The notes: generated by a model not told the origin, from the sequence alone. DNA of 64,000 nucleotides from Ochotona curzoniae (GCF_017591425.1 NW_024466599.1:69730501-69794500), one strand, 5' to 3'. Numbered from the stretch's first letter, positions 23,641-35,990 are shown. A program made the numbers and translations.

Positions 23641-24379
23641 ACTTGTGTCTAATCTTGCAAAATGAAGATAGCTTTTTAATTTAGGGGGAAAAGATTAGCC
23701 CTTTACACACTCAGAAAGATGCTTTCTTTGAACTATCAGAGAACAAGGGTACTTAAATTTTCAGTATTTACATTCGAAAAGTTGATGTTTCTTTCTTCAC
23801 TCAGCTTACTCACAGCACCACCATCACTATCATAAGATCCATCTAGAAGTCAGTCTGTACCCTTCTGATGTGTCATTTATCCCAACCAGAGGCTCAACAT
23901 GACTGAAGTAAAGATATTTACACTAAAGGCACCAGGCCCCCTAGCCCAGGCAAGTCAATGAGGAATGGGTTTCTCAGAACGGTGTTTGTACTTCTGGCAC
24001 CCCAACTGCTTTCTTCACTTCAGTTCAGAAAAGACAACCCCTACTGGCCCAAACCTTACCTGGGTGAAGGTTTGGAGCTTAAAGCCTGCCAAGAACCAAC
24101 AGGGAAGCAAGTTGTCAAGATGTCAGTCCCTTTTCATAATGCTAGGCCCTTGCCCAGATGTGCCATGGTGGCAGATGTTGGATTCAGTTGCCTGATCACC
24201 AGAGCCCCCTTAGTACCTCCCTGTGAGAGACCTGCCACATGCTGAGTGTCCAGAAGCAGCCAAACCCCAGGCACGTGCCTCCCCTTTGTTCTCTACTACT
24301 ATGAATTGGACCTCTTTGAAAATCCTTCGCTGGCTGTCCCACAGGAGAACACACCCAGATGCCTTGAGAGGACTGACTC

Positions 24380-24795
24380 CACTGTTCCCTGCTGCTCTCA
24401 CTACATTCCATGCTCACTGCACGCTCCACCCGCCACCAGCCTTCTTCCAGTTCTGCCAGCATCCACAGCCCTGTCTTGGGCCAGGACCTTTGTACAAGGT
24501 GCCTCAGCTCCCAGAATGTTTCCCTCCACAACTCCATCTTACCCTGCTCACCGCTGGCTCATGCCTATGCATCCTTCAAGTCTTAACTCACCTGGCACTT
24601 CCTTTGACTTATACCCTTTCCCATATGTTCCTATAGCACTTTATTTGCTCTTTTCTTTAGGGTACACACTCTGCTTAGGTTTCTTCCTGGATGCTCCCAC
24701 CAGAACACATTCTTCAGGACAGAGGGTCTATATTTGTGTCCAGCATTATTGTTGCACATCCAGCATCATGCATGCTGCCGGGGCCTGCTTGCTAA
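24380..24795 (+). repeat. L2 LINE 3' region
   Basis: CCTTCTTCCAGTTCTGCCAGC, CCAGGACCTTTGTACAAGG, CTTCAAGTCTTAACTCACC and CTATAGCACTTTATTTGCTC follow the L2 3' order, ending near 'acagagggtctatatttgtg'. The 304-codon plus-strand frame from 24246 to 25160 runs through this L2 and the next SINE and is therefore fortuitous. Confidence 0.75.
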
Positions 24796-24819
24796 ATAGT
24801 TACAAATCAATGAGCTTTG

Positions 24820-24985
24820 GGTTTTTTTGTTTGTTTGTTTGTTTTTATTTGAAAAGCAGAGAGAGAGAGAGACTCCCATTCCACTGGTTCACTCTTCAAA
24901 TACACTGCCACGGACAAGTCCTGGGCCAAGCAGAAGCCAGGAGCCAGATGTTGCATCCTGGTTTCTCACATGGTCGCCACCCCAG
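24820..24985 (-). repeat. CSINE fragment, reverse strand
   Basis: A TTTG-rich tail, TATTTGAAAAGCAGAGAGAG, CTGGTTCACTCTTCAAATAC and GAAGCCAGGAGCCAG are present. The head half is missing after about 24985. Confidence 0.72.
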
Positions 24986-25084
24986 CTGCTCTTGTTGTCA
25001 GCATCTCCAGTTCCCTCCCTCTGTTGTCTCCTGCCATTCAGCTTGGGCCTCCTCTGTTCCATGCTGCCGAGGAAACTTGCAGAA

Positions 25085-26610
25085 CTATGCAGACAAAAAA
25101 CACAAAATTGTTGGCCTCAACTTGGCTCAGGCCTTATTACTTTTCATCATGCTTAGGTAAACAATGGGATGGCGCGTGCAATGAGAAAGATGCAAAGCTC
25201 ATTTACAATCCTAATCACAGGAAACCATCCTTGCAGGTTTACTGCTTTTCCTTCTGCTTTTTCCACCATAACACTGACATTGGAGCTGGCCTTAATGCTC
25301 AGATCTCTTCTATATCGTTGAGATTGAACCAATCACAATTTTGAATCCTGCTTTTTATCCCCCAACTGCTTTGCAGCACATAGACCTTCCCATATGATAG
25401 TAAAGTCTTCCTAGGTTTATTAATTACTATTCCATTAAAAACTTTCTTCACAGCCTTGCCTCCCATTTGAGAGTATTATACAAAATTGTTGGACAGTGCG
25501 CATCATAAAATTTGCCTGCCTTTCTGAGTTTCTTCAGGAGAAAATCAGAGAGTAATTCTAGGTCATTGTGTAGGAATGAACCTCAGGCTTGGAGACAGAT
25601 GGCATAAAGCATTTCAGCTTCCCAAGACTAAATAGTACACTGGACACACTCTAATTTGTCCCTGGGCAACTTCTTCTCCAGTTACAGCAAAACCAGCCCT
25701 TGTGGCCAGCACATACTTATGTTCCCAGCATCCTCACTGTATTGTCTTCCAAACAGATGGATCTGTCTCATTCTTTAAAAACAAAACAAAAACAAATATA
25801 CCCACCATATACTCTCAAAACCTCTTACCCACTTCAGCCTGACAATCCTGATCTCTGAAGCTGAATGTGAGATGCTATCTCCGCACTTCTTACATTTTAG
25901 ACAAGACTGACTCGACCCACTTCGCCAAGGTTCGGAGCCACAGATACCAGTTTAATACTCAAATAGTCATCTATGACTCCAAATTCTCAACTTCCACATG
26001 GAATTTCTAAGTGTTTCCTATATGTAGATCTTCATTGCTCCAAATGTGAAAGGGGATATGTCACAATCCCATCATTTGTTGGATTTTTAGTCTCATCATT
26101 TGATGTTGAAGAAATTATAGTATTACTTAAGACAACCTTGAAGGTCCCTGTTTCTCTGATGTTTTTGCTTCCTTGTCTGTTATTTATGTGGCTTCATCTG
26201 TCACCATCGGAACAGGTACATTTTTCCCACACAAACAAGCTGAAGGAAGCGTGCTTTCTCTAACTAGTGACTAGCTATTTTCAAGGTAATGGTACCAGCC
26301 CCAAGGCCTTGTATTTACATCACATCTTTATTTCGGAGGTTCTGAATGTTTTTTTCATAAATCTCTTTGACATTTTTGTAATATAGATAGAAAATTTAAA
26401 AATAAGTAGGGTTTCATGTCGGATCAATCCAAGGCATTCTATATTTTCTAACTAAAACAGTATATATTCTTTCTTTACTGATATTTATGGGGAAAATTTG
26501 CAAGTTTACTTTATGTAGGCAAGAGGTCACCAGTTCACCTCAGCTGTGTTACATATACTATAAGCCCTATCTGTACCACCCACACCTTTCTGTACAGCTT
26601 CTAAGAAACT
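25085..26610. other. Old, mostly unassigned DNA with an L2 trace
   Basis: About 25960-26080 resembles an internal L2 segment on plus (CATCTATGACTCCAAATTCTC, CTTCCACATGGAATTTCTAAG). The rest shows no recognisable family or gene. A 96-codon frame at 25973-26263 overlaps the L2-like part. Confidence 0.35.
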
Positions 26611-26613
26611 GTT

Positions 26614-26947
26614 ATGGGGTGGTGCTATAGCGTAGTAAGCTAAGCCTCTGCCTGTGGTGCCAGCATTTGAAATGGGCACCAGTTTGTGTCCTGGCTGCTG
26701 CACAGCTTCCCATCCAGCATTTTAATTATGGTCTGGGAAAGCAGCAGAAGATGGCCCAAATTCTTGGGCCCCTGCACTCATGTGGGAGACTTGGAAGAGA
26801 CTCCTGGCTCCTGGTTTTGGATCAGCTCAGTTCTGGCTGTTGTGACCTTTTGAGGAGTAAATCAGCAGGTGAAAGATGTGTCTTTGTTTCTCCTCCTTTA
26901 TGTAGCATTGCTTTTCAAATAAAATAAATCCTATCTTTAAAAAAAGG
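26614..26947 (+). repeat. CSINE
   Basis: GGGGTGGTGCTATAGCGTAG head, GGGAAAGCAGCAGAAGATGG, GTGGGAGACTTGG and an AAATAAAATAAATCC tail. GAAACTGTT occurs at about 26604-26612 and 26948-26956, a target-site duplication. Confidence 0.88.
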
Positions 26948-26956
26948 AAACTGTTG

Positions 26957-27342
26957 TTCATAACTAGCATGGTCCAAAATAAACAACTGGCTGCTAACTG
27001 CAGCCCCATGATGATATTTAGCTAATTATGATGTCATTATAATAAAATCACCCTGACTGTCACTCCTATTCCCACAATGCACCCGATGCCATGACACTGC
27101 CAAAATTTCCGAAGAGAAAGGAAAGAGGTGAACATACAAACTCCCCCTGTACACCTCCAGATCATAGAGAGAGATGACCTTGAACCTCACTGCATGACGC
27201 TCACTGTAAGTGTGCCCACACTCACTCTCGAGTGGGTACTTTTCATTTTGCATGCAAATAAATCTTGCTCCTCTGTCTTATGTATGTCTCATCCTTGTTT
27301 TCTTGTCTTGGAGACAAGAACCTGGGGACCCAACCATCTGAT
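26957..27342 (+). mobile_element. Probable solo LTR of an endogenous retrovirus
   Basis: The right half has LTR landmarks: a polyadenylation signal AATAAA at 27258-27263, then a C/T-rich stretch and GGAGACAAGAACCTGGGGACC at about 27311-27331, typical of class I ERV LTR ends. No gag, pol or env frames follow, so it is a solitary or truncated LTR. The left border is uncertain. It cannot encode any viral product. Confidence 0.5.
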
Positions 27343-27419
27343 GACACTTAAAAAAATTAGATTAGATAGAGAACAACAAGGAAAGCTTAGAACAAGACAG
27401 GAAACGGTCAGCTTGGACT

Positions 27420-28097
27420 CATATATACCTTACTAGGTAGGACACAAAGATAAGTTACTCCTCACTAAGGTATTGAAGATTTCTCTGTACACCCCTCCTA
27501 AAACTGTTCTGCGCCTCAACTGCTGACATACGCCTTGTTAGAATTATAAGCCAATTTGGACTTTCCTAAAATCTGCAAAGTCCAGTAAAAATTATGCTTC
27601 AACACTATAAACTGCTAAATACAAAAGTGAAAATAGACATGAGACAGCTGAATAGTACCCTATGGCCATTCTAAGGTGTATAAAAGCCAGTTGTATATAA
27701 ACTAAAATTTAAAAGTCAGTGAAGTAGTCACAGGATGTGGTTAAGAACTTGCATTTTCTAACATATTGGTCATTCAATACCACGTCAACTAACTCCATAA
27801 TGTTGTAAATTGTTGTTGATGTTATGTTGTGGCTTTTCATTGGATGGGTTGGTATTCTGCCAGCTCTACTTTCAGACCAGGGATGGTCTCCCCAAGAAAC
27901 TGTTGAATTTATCTGGACAGTAGGATGCTGGACTCTATACATGCTTGCAATGAAGGAATCATGACTGGATTTGAAGTGTACTACTGCAACAATGTGGAGG
28001 AATCCAACATGGGAGGAGGGTATCAGGAGGAGTTCGGGAAATCCCAGAGCCTATAAAACTATGTCATAAAATGAAATGTGATTAATAAAAAAAAGTT
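27420..28097 (+). mobile_element. L1 3' end, lagomorph type
   Basis: It is the same 3' UTR as at 8529-9110 but on the plus strand. It ends with CATAAAATGAAATGTGATT and AATAAAAAAAAG as poly-A remnant. The left boundary is fuzzy, since the part before 27600 has no partner in the other copy. The 75-82 codon frames in both copies are antisense shadows of the same sequence. Confidence 0.7.
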
Positions 28098-28435
28098 TAT
28101 GAAGACCATACAAAAAAGAGATAGTGAGGTAGGTATGCTCAGTTCTGGCTTCACACTGGCTGGGAGGTTGTAGTTTCATTAGAATTTTGTCCTGGATGAT
28201 ACATTTCATAAAACTTTACTGTTTTAGAATTGAGTGAATATTGGTAGTGCTTGTGATTGCTGTTTGTTTGCATGGAAATACTGATTTGGATTTTATTTTC
28301 TGAGGTGTGCCTGACCTAAAGAACACGTATCTGAAGTGTTTAGTATGAATTTTCTCCTGTAATTATTCCCAGGTGACCACTCATCCACATTAAGATTAAG
28401 ATTTCTTGTATTCCAGGAACGTTTACTGTGGCCTT

Positions 28436-28709
28436 TTCAAAAGATTTATTTATTCATTGAAAGACAGAGTTTGAGAGAGAAAGAGAATCTTCTGGAGCTG
28501 GGCTTGTCTGAAGCCAGGTACCAGGAGATTTTCCCAGGTCTCCCATGTGAGTGCAGGGGCCCAACGACTTGGACCATCATACGCTATTTTCCTGGATGCA
28601 TTACCAGAAAGCTGGATATGATGTGGAACATCCAGGTCTGAACCATCACCCGTATAGAATGTTGGTACACAGGCAGCAGCTTTACCTACTAGGCCATAGC
28701 TCCAGCCTT
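28436..28709 (-). repeat. CSINE, reverse strand
   Basis: AAAGATTTATTTATTCATTG (tail), GAAGCCAGGTACCAGGAG, AGGTCTCCCATGTGAG and CCTACTAGGCCATAGCTCC (head) in reverse order. Confidence 0.82.
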
Positions 28710-28759
28710 CCTGTAGCTGTTACAGTCAGTGACACCCCCAGGCCAACCACTGTTCCATC

Positions 28760-29338
28760 CTCTATCACCATAGATTAAGTGTTTTTGGTATTAAGCAAAT
28801 CAGTAGACATAAATGGACTGATACAGTGTATTTTCTTTTGTATCTGACTTTTGTTATTCAACACTGTGTTTGTGGGACACATCCATGAAGCCAGAACCCC
28901 TGATCCGTTCATTCCTTTGTACCACTGTGTAGTATTCTCTTGTGTGAATGTATCACAATTTATCCATTCTGACCTTCTTTAGTATTTGAATTGTTTCTAG
29001 GTTTAGGTAATTATGATAAGTCTGCTATAAAAATTTCTATGTATTTTTTTCTGATAATCATATGCCCTCAATTTGGAGACATAGGGCATATGTGTGTTTA
29101 GCTTTAGTGAAGTCAAACTTTTTTCTGGAGTTGTTGGACTAATTTAAATTGCTATATTTATGCAGAAGTTTTATTTACAAATGTATCACTCCATTTTTAG
29201 TCATTCCAGTAGGTGTTGTGGTGCTATCTTATTCTGATTATTTTCATTTCTATACTATTAAGCATCTTTTCATCAACTAATTTGATATCCTCTTGTGTGT
29301 AGTGTTTTTTTAAGTCTTTCACTCTTTTATTGGGTTTT
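28760..29338 (-). mobile_element. Old L1, reverse strand (3' ORF2/3' region)
   Basis: Plus-strand text matches antisense L1: CATTCCTTTGTACCACTGTG then GTAGTATTCTCTTGTGTG, CACAATTTATCCATTCTGACC, and AAGCATCTTTTCATCAACTA before TTATTGGGTTTTT. It is interrupted by the SINE at 29340-29670 and resumes at about 29680. All reading frames are broken. Confidence 0.72.
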
Positions 29339-29339
29339 T

Positions 29340-29672
29340 TTTAAAAATAAAAAAAAATACTTAATGATGTACTTATTTAAAAGGCAGAGCAACAAACAGA
29401 AAGGGAGAGAAAGAGAGAGGGAGATCTTCCATTCCCTGGCTCACTCTGCAGTAGCTACAGCAGCCATGTCGGGCCAGCCTGAAGCCAGGAGACAGGAACT
29501 GGAACAGGTCTCTGATATAGGCTACAGGGTCCAAGCACTTGAATCATCTCCTGCTTTCCCAGGAGTGTTAGGCATCAGTAGGACACTGAGCTTGAAACAG
29601 GGCAGCTGGAACTCAAGCCAGTGCTCTGGTAGGGGTTACTAGCTTTGGGAGCAGCAGTTCAGCCTTCCTGTG
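29340..29672 (-). repeat. CSINE inserted in L1, reverse strand
   Basis: AGATCTTCCATTCCCTGGCTC, GAAGCCAGGAGACAGG and CTGCTTTCCCAGGAGTG in reverse order. The L1 sequence continues on both sides, so this insertion is younger than the L1. Confidence 0.82.
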
Positions 29673-29679
29673 CTACAAC

Positions 29680-29910
29680 GCTGGTACTGGACTTGTCCTT
29701 ATGTCTTGGTAGGAGTTATTTATCTATTTTGCATATGATTTCTCTGTTGGAGACATATTTTTGCATATATATATAGTTATATGTGTATGTACATGTGTAC
29801 ATATACATATAGGTGAGGAGAAAAAGAGAAAAAAAGAGAATTTCAGGTACTTTCTCCCAATATGTGGCTTGCCTTTTCAGTATCAGCCTCCTCTGTTCCT
29901 ATAGCCAGGA
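29680..29910 (-). mobile_element. Old L1, continuation after SINE
   Basis: GTAGGAGTTATTTATCTATT and TTTCTCCCAATATGTGGCTTG correspond to antisense L1 just after the part seen before the SINE. A TA/TG-rich microsatellite (29768-29812) sits in it. Extension to about 30350 is possible but weaker. Confidence 0.6.
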
Positions 29911-30359
29911 TTTTCATGTTGCCAAGAACATTCATAAAACCGTGCAGAGTAAAGCCACAAAAATGTATAGTCTCCAACCTTTCTTGAGCCTTACTTGTAC
30001 CCATGCTCTGAAAGGTATATCAGATGGTGTACAAAATAAGACAGCATGAATAATTCCAACCCAGTGGAGTTTCCATTGCCACTTTGAGGATTTTTTCCTT
30101 TCCCTTTTTTTTTCTTTCATAAAAGAGGTACTTGAGCTTGCCTGCAAGTTTAAAAGACTTCTACGTAGTTTGAGATCAAGCCAAATGTATAATTTTGCAT
30201 CATGACTTTTTCATCTACTTTTTAATGCAAGTGTGCTCCAATGTGGTATTAAGTCTTCATAGACATGGGTTTTTGGTCATCGGCAAAGATTCCATCATGT
30301 AAATATATCCTAATTTGCATTTTCACCATTCTTCTACTGCCTCATTTCCAATGTAAGGT

Positions 30360-31160
30360 TAATATACAAATTTCTCCACAACTATCTGCCTGCACTTATT
30401 TGCCAGTATTTATTTCCTCAGGAGAGGTCCAGTGAGGCATTCCTGAGTCAGTGACTAGGAATGATTTAAGCCTCTGCCTGAGCACAGGGTAAGATGGTGT
30501 TTAAGGTACCAAGTTCCAAGTAAGAAGTCCAGCTGCTTCGTTTGTCAGTGGGCAGCTGCTTTTCCCACTCCCCACTGCAAAAGCAGCCCTCATGTTGTCA
30601 TGCCAGGTGTATTGCAGATGCCCATCACACTCCCTTCTGAGCAGATAGTTTCACTTCCTTATTCAGAGAAAATGACGATTATCAGAAATGAGTTTGACCG
30701 CAACATGCAGTTTCCTGAATTTTCTCTATGCCCCCACCAAATCACCACAAAGGTGTTTCAGAATGGAGGAGGGAGACTGATGAGGACCGCAGGCCAAGGA
30801 AAGGGGGCAGCCCCTGCAAATACAAAGATTCAAGGGAGCAACTCCTCCCCAATGCCTTACGAAAGAACACAGTCCTGCAGACAGCTTCCTTTAAATCCTA
30901 GGAGCCCATGTTGCAATTTGGAAGCACAAGATTGTGAGATGATACAATCTTCTGATACAAAAGATTGTGGTTGACAAAGCTTGTGGTGGTTGTTTTGTGG
31001 TCATGTTACCACTGCAATAGAAAACAAACATAGATGTATTTTAGATTAGCCTAGTCTTCCTGCTGGAAACTCCACTTTCCTGTCCCTATGTGGTGACACA
31101 GGCTAAGCAGAGACCCAAGGAACACTTCGAAGTCTCAAGGAAAAAGCTTACTGGAAGCAT
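30360..31160. other. Unassigned DNA
   Basis: No repeat family or gene was recognised. A 124-codon frame at 30600-30974 has no motif or conserved context that I can see. Confidence 0.3.
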
Positions 31161-31164
31161 TTGG

Positions 31165-31412
31165 CTTCACTATCAAGACACCAGTTGGGATGCCTACATT
31201 TCATAGCAGAGGGCTTGGGTATGCATCCCAGCTCTGCTTTTAATCCAACCTCCTGTTACTGTGCTCCTTGGGCAGCTGTGGGGATTTTCCATCCATGTGA
31301 GAGCTCCTGCTGAGTTCCCAGCTCCTGGCTTTGGCCTGGCCCACCCCTGGCCATTCCAGGCCTTTGGGGAACGAAGGGGATGCTCTGACGCTGTCTCCTC
31401 TCACATAAATAG
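31165..31412 (+). repeat. Older-type CSINE
   Basis: GACACCAGTTGGGATGCC, GGCTTGGGTATGCATCCCAG, TGAGTTCCCAGCTCCTGGC and CCTTTGGGGAACGAAGG. The tail is weak (CACATAAATAG). Confidence 0.75.
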
Positions 31413-31633
31413 CATACACACGTGCACTAGTAAATGGAGGTTATCATTTGATAACCTGCTCAATGGGGTTCAGACTCTGATCTAAGGCTTTCTTAGGCAT
31501 TTCCCCTTTTTAATAAATAAAAAACACTGACAACCTATGATCTGGGGTTCCTGGGAAGCCATTAACCTCCCAGTAGTTTATAAATCCTCCAGTAATGTCC
31601 AGCACATCTTTTGGTAATACAAAAACATTTTCA

Positions 31634-31708
31634 GCTTTTCTTTCCCTCCCTCCCTTCCTCCCTCCCTTCCTTCCTTCCTTCCTTCCTCTCTTTTTTTCTC
31701 TCTCTCTT
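31634..31708. repeat. Polypyrimidine tract (CCTT/CCCT)n
   Basis: About 75 bases of almost pure C and T, mainly CCTT and CCCT words. On the minus strand it would read as (AAGG)n. It adjoins the CSINE starting near 31740. Confidence 0.95.
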
Positions 31709-31739
31709 GCTAATTCTTGTCTGATTTTTTAAAAGCATA

Positions 31740-32055
31740 GATTCCTGGGTAGGGTTTGTGACCAGAGAAGTTAAGCTGCCACTTGAGGCTCCAGCATCCC
31801 ATATAGCAGTGCTTGACAGTCCCACTTCTGCCTCTGGTCCAGCGTCCTGTTGGTGCACACCGTGAGAGGCAACAGTGATGGCTTGAGTACTTGAGTACTC
31901 ACCCGTCATGTAGGAGACCTATATGGGGTTTCTGGAGCTCCTGGCTTCATGCTGCCAGGCCTGTTTTGTAGTAGTCATTTGGGGAACAAACTGATAGAAG
32001 ATATCTCTCCATCACTTTGTCCTTCAAATAAATAAAACATAAACTTTAAAAAGTG
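31740..32055 (+). repeat. Older-type CSINE
   Basis: GCATCCCATATAGCAGTGC, GTGCACACCGTGAGAGGCAAC, CATTTGGGGAACAAACTG and CTTCAAATAAATAAAACAT. Confidence 0.8.
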
Positions 32056-32059
32056 GGGT

Positions 32060-33925
32060 TTTTTTTTTTTCTGTTAGGTAATCTAAAAACTAAAGCTGTG
32101 TTTTTTTCTTTTTTCACATTTTTAACGCCGTTTTCCAGAACACACACAACCCTTCAGTCCTTCAGACCCTGCTTGTAACTTGCTCATCTAAGAACAGAGT
32201 CAGCACCATGGACTGTGGATGAAACAGAAAGATTACTTTGGAGCAGAGCCCACCACAGGGCCTATTTTGTGTTCAATAATATTTTGAATAAGAGAAATGA
32301 GGGACTGTAATTAGGCTAGAAAGAAAAAGTCTAAACCACTGCTTTTCTTTTGGGGGCAGGGAGATAAAAGAAGGTTGTTATCTGATTTATGTCCTGGCCC
32401 GCATAGCTCTTTTTGCAAATGTGGCTTTAAACCAGCTAATCTTGTAAAAGTCTTTACACTGACTAATTTAGAAGCAAGGAGAACAAATGTGGGAGTATAA
32501 ATGTAAGGCAGTGAATAAGAGTGATAATCTCTGCCAATGAACGGCACTGCTGTGTTTCTGGGTACCCAATGCCGTTCATTTTCATTTGGATAGAGCTTCC
32601 CAGCACTCATGTTGCCTCCTCAGCAGGATCTGCTCCGTGACTGGAATGCAGATTTGGAAGCCGCCCAGGAGCTTATAGCTCATGTTCTTCAGTCTCATGC
32701 CCAGGGCAGGAGAGTGACTGGCCCAAGGCGCCATGGCCATGGCCAAGGTCCACCTTACAGATGCACCTGGAGGAGGGTGTGTTAGCACCCTTGCTTGCTT
32801 CCTTTGTACACAGCAGCCCACCTCTGACTCTACAGCTCTGCAGGTGGTAGTCCCCCCAAAATTTTGGCAGATGACTTACCTTTTTAGAACAAATTAGTGA
32901 CCGTCTTATTCACTGACTAAGAACGCAGATCACAAATTTAAAAAGAAATGTAGGGGTTTTTCTTCTAACCACAAAGATTTTATAATGGTCAATATTTGGG
33001 TAACTCCTTATTTGGGTATTTGGGGATGAGTTATGAAGAAAGCCATGTCCAAAAAGCACTTGTTTTGTATGCAAAACTGTTTTCTTTCCCCTGAAAACTG
33101 CTGGAGCAGCTCTTTATTGCTCTCAGTGAAATGCTACAATATGAAGGTGAAAGAAGGCAGCGAATGTTTCTATAGCAAATGGTGACACTAAAAATAGTAT
33201 GTGGAGTGAAAGTAGGATGTGGAATAATTTCTTCTTCATTGTTTCCATGGAAAAATAGGAGTGATATAGCCACTGTCTGACTATGTGTGGAAGGCCTAAG
33301 GCAGGCTTGGAGAGTTGCTGAGAAGAAATGGAATGGCACCACTGACATGGTGACTAAGCAACTGGCCATCCTTCCACGGAAGTCTGTTCTCGCCTCTCAC
33401 TCTGAGTGCCTCCGAGTCTGTGACTTGCTGTGTGTGCATGTGAAAGTGTTCAGAGCTGGCTCTGTGCCTGGTGGCTTACTGTCTGCTCAATGCCAATTGC
33501 ATATGCAGTTGCACAGGGGTGTGGTGACTGGGAACATGAGACGGCGGTGAATCTTGTTTGGGGACCTCCTATAGCACTGCTGGTGTGCTAGGCCCTCCTT
33601 CTGGGAGGCAAGGTCCCCTTTGGGGTCTGTCACCAGCCTTTTCTCACGTGTACCTCTTTAGTTAGTCAACCACCATGCTTGAGAACCAGTGTCTTTGAAA
33701 AGGCTGAATGATCAATTCCAACTTGATATTCTCCAGCCCCTCTCTCTGTTTGATAGGGAGAAATCTAAAATCCTTCTAAAATCCTGCTAAGCATGTATCT
33801 GTTGGTACAAAGCCCAAGTCAGGGCTCTGGGGGAGGAGATATTGGAGCATAGCCCCTCCCTGTGAACTCTCATGGAAACACCACACCCAATGACTTTCTC
33901 ATAGGCCCATCACAAGCAGACACGT
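32060..33925. other. Unassigned DNA, no gene recognised
   Basis: Mixed composition and no repeat family that I can name. Frames of about 80-112 codons at 32582-32821 (minus) and 33031-33369 (minus) lack recognisable motifs. Confidence 0.3.
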
Positions 33926-33929
33926 GTTC

Positions 33930-34085
33930 CTGCAGAATAGCCGCAGGACACCTATGAGATAAGTATTATCTCCATTCCAGGAATTAGGAACTTCAGAACA
34001 AACTTGCCAAAGTTCAAGGTGCTGGCAAGCAGGGTGGGGAGCCTGGCTTCAGAGCCAGCTGGGAAGCCTTCCCAACAGTCACTCA
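33930..34085 (-). repeat. MIR ancient SINE, reverse strand
   Basis: CACCTATGAGATAAGTATTA, TCTCCATTCCAGGAATTAGG and GCCAAAGTTCAAGGTGC match reverse MIR landmarks in order. Confidence 0.72.
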
Positions 34086-34604
34086 AGAGGCTGCTTCTCC
34101 TCATCTCCATTAACGAAAAATTTGGGATGATACTGATCCCCGGGTGAAGATAGTTCAGTATTTCTAAATTCCAATGCAGAGTGGAAACTGAAATATATTT
34201 CTTTTTAGCCTATGGGGAATAACAATAAAACCAGGAAGCAACATGAGCTGCATATGGCAAAGCTGACTCCCCCGTTTCTTTAGGATTGCCTGAAGCTTAG
34301 GGATGTTACCCTCTTATCTCTCGTGACTTATATTCTCCCTGTGACCTAGTAATAGATTTAGCCAAACAAATGCATCCTGCTCACTGGTATGCGAATATCC
34401 TGTGGCTGGGAGAACCCCTCAAAGAATGTCATTAATGAGGTTTTGCAAGCCCTGGGAAGAGGGCTCTGCAGGCCTTTCCTTTTATTCAAGCCTTGGTGCA
34501 CAAGTAGCACATCTCAGTGTTCAGGGTGCTAAAGACAATTAAAGCTGCAGAATTCATACCAAAACAGGTGCCTTTATAACTCCATTTTAAGAATAGAACC
34601 AGGG

Positions 34605-34915
34605 TGAGTGATGCAGGGGTTGTATCACCCTTTTGGATGGCAGAATTGCCTAAGGGATTACCTGGGTTCCTGTCCTGCCTCGGCTTTAGAGTCCAGCTTC
34701 CTGCAAATGCGCACACTTTGGATAGCAGCAGATGATGGCTTGAGCACTTGGGTCCCCACCACTCACACAGGAGACCTGGATTAAGTTTTAGCTTCTGGCT
34801 TTGGTCTAGTTCAGCCCTGGTTATTATAGGCATGTGGGGAATGAACCTGGTGAATGAAATCTTTCTGTATCTCTACAGATTCCTCTGCCTTTCAAATGAA
34901 CTCTTTAAATAGATT
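34605..34915 (+). repeat. Older-type CSINE
   Basis: TTAGAGTCCAGCTTCCTGC, GGCTTGAGCACTTGGGTCCCC, GGAGACCTGGATTAAG and TGTGGGGAATGAACCTGG, then CTTTCAAATGAACTC. Confidence 0.8.
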
Positions 34916-35564
34916 TTAGAAAGTTTATTTTAAACTTCTGCCCATGGGTACCATGGTAGGAATAAAAAAGAAAACTGAACCACTAGAGCACTGGAGACAC
35001 TAGGAACCTGTGGCATTGGGCTGGGATCCCTGAGGGGGAAAACAAAAAACACACACAAAAGCAAAACCAAGTAATTAAATCCCAAACTCACCTTAGTTTC
35101 CTGCCTGAGGGTGATTTCTGGACTGTGTGGGCAGACAGAAAGAAAGCAGAATCTGATAGTCTTGCCAAATGAAGGAAATGGAGAGAACTGGAGGAGGCTG
35201 GAAGTGCTGCGATTTGCAGGGCAAAGTTCTGGAAAGTAGAGGTTTGTGCGAGAAAAGAATTTGGGAAATGCAGACTCTGTGGAGCATGCCACTGCAATGC
35301 CCAGGTCACAAGGTTGAGCAAGGATGACCCAGGATGAACAAGGCCGAGCAAGGACAACCGAGGTCTTGGGAGCCAAACTACCCTCAGAGCTCACCCAGAT
35401 GGGGGACACTCAAACTCTGACCAGCTTGGAGGCCCAAGAGAAAGCTGTGTGGGAATCACACCCAGATGGCTCAAGGGAGACTTGGGAAAGGTCACATCTT
35501 AGTGGAGCAACTGAGCTTTTCCTGGATGAGTCATCCTCTAGACCTAGCCAAGTGTGAACTTGTC

Positions 35565-35990
35565 CCCTTTCCCCACGAGGTTTATATGTTTGAATCCCTA
35601 ACCTTCAGGTCCTTCAAATTGGCCTTATCTTGAAGAGGGATTACTGCTACTACAAGGGTCAAGCTTAGATCACACCTAAACCCATGTGACTGAAATCTTG
35701 GTAAAAAAGGGGGTATTTGAACACACTCTCAACCAGTCTGGGAACTGCCATGTGAACATGACAGCAGAGGGCTGGATGATGAATCTCACAACCCAATGAA
35801 TGCCAAAGATGGTAAGTAAACCAAAACATTTCCTGCACATTCCCTCAGAAGCCAACAGAGTTACCAGTACATTGATCTTGAACTTGTTGCCTCCAGAAGT
35901 GAGGCAATATGTTTCTCTGGTTGAAACCCCTGGTTTATGGTAGTGCTTTGTGAAAGTGATCTTAAAATACCAAGCATATAACACTCAAAA
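35565..35990 (+). mobile_element. MaLR (MLT1-type) LTR, ancient
   Basis: ATGTTTGAATCCCTAACCTTC, CCATGTGAACATGACAGCAG, TGAATGCCAAAGATGG and CATTGATCTTGAACTTG with CCTCCAGAAGTGAGGCAATA occur in the order of the MaLR LTR as I recall it ('ccttgatcttggacttccagcctccagaactgtgag'). No internal coding region is seen. Confidence 0.55.

Noticed and set aside
24246..25160. 304-codon plus-strand frame
   Set aside because: It runs through an L2 3' region and a reverse CSINE, so it is a chance reading of fossil repeats.
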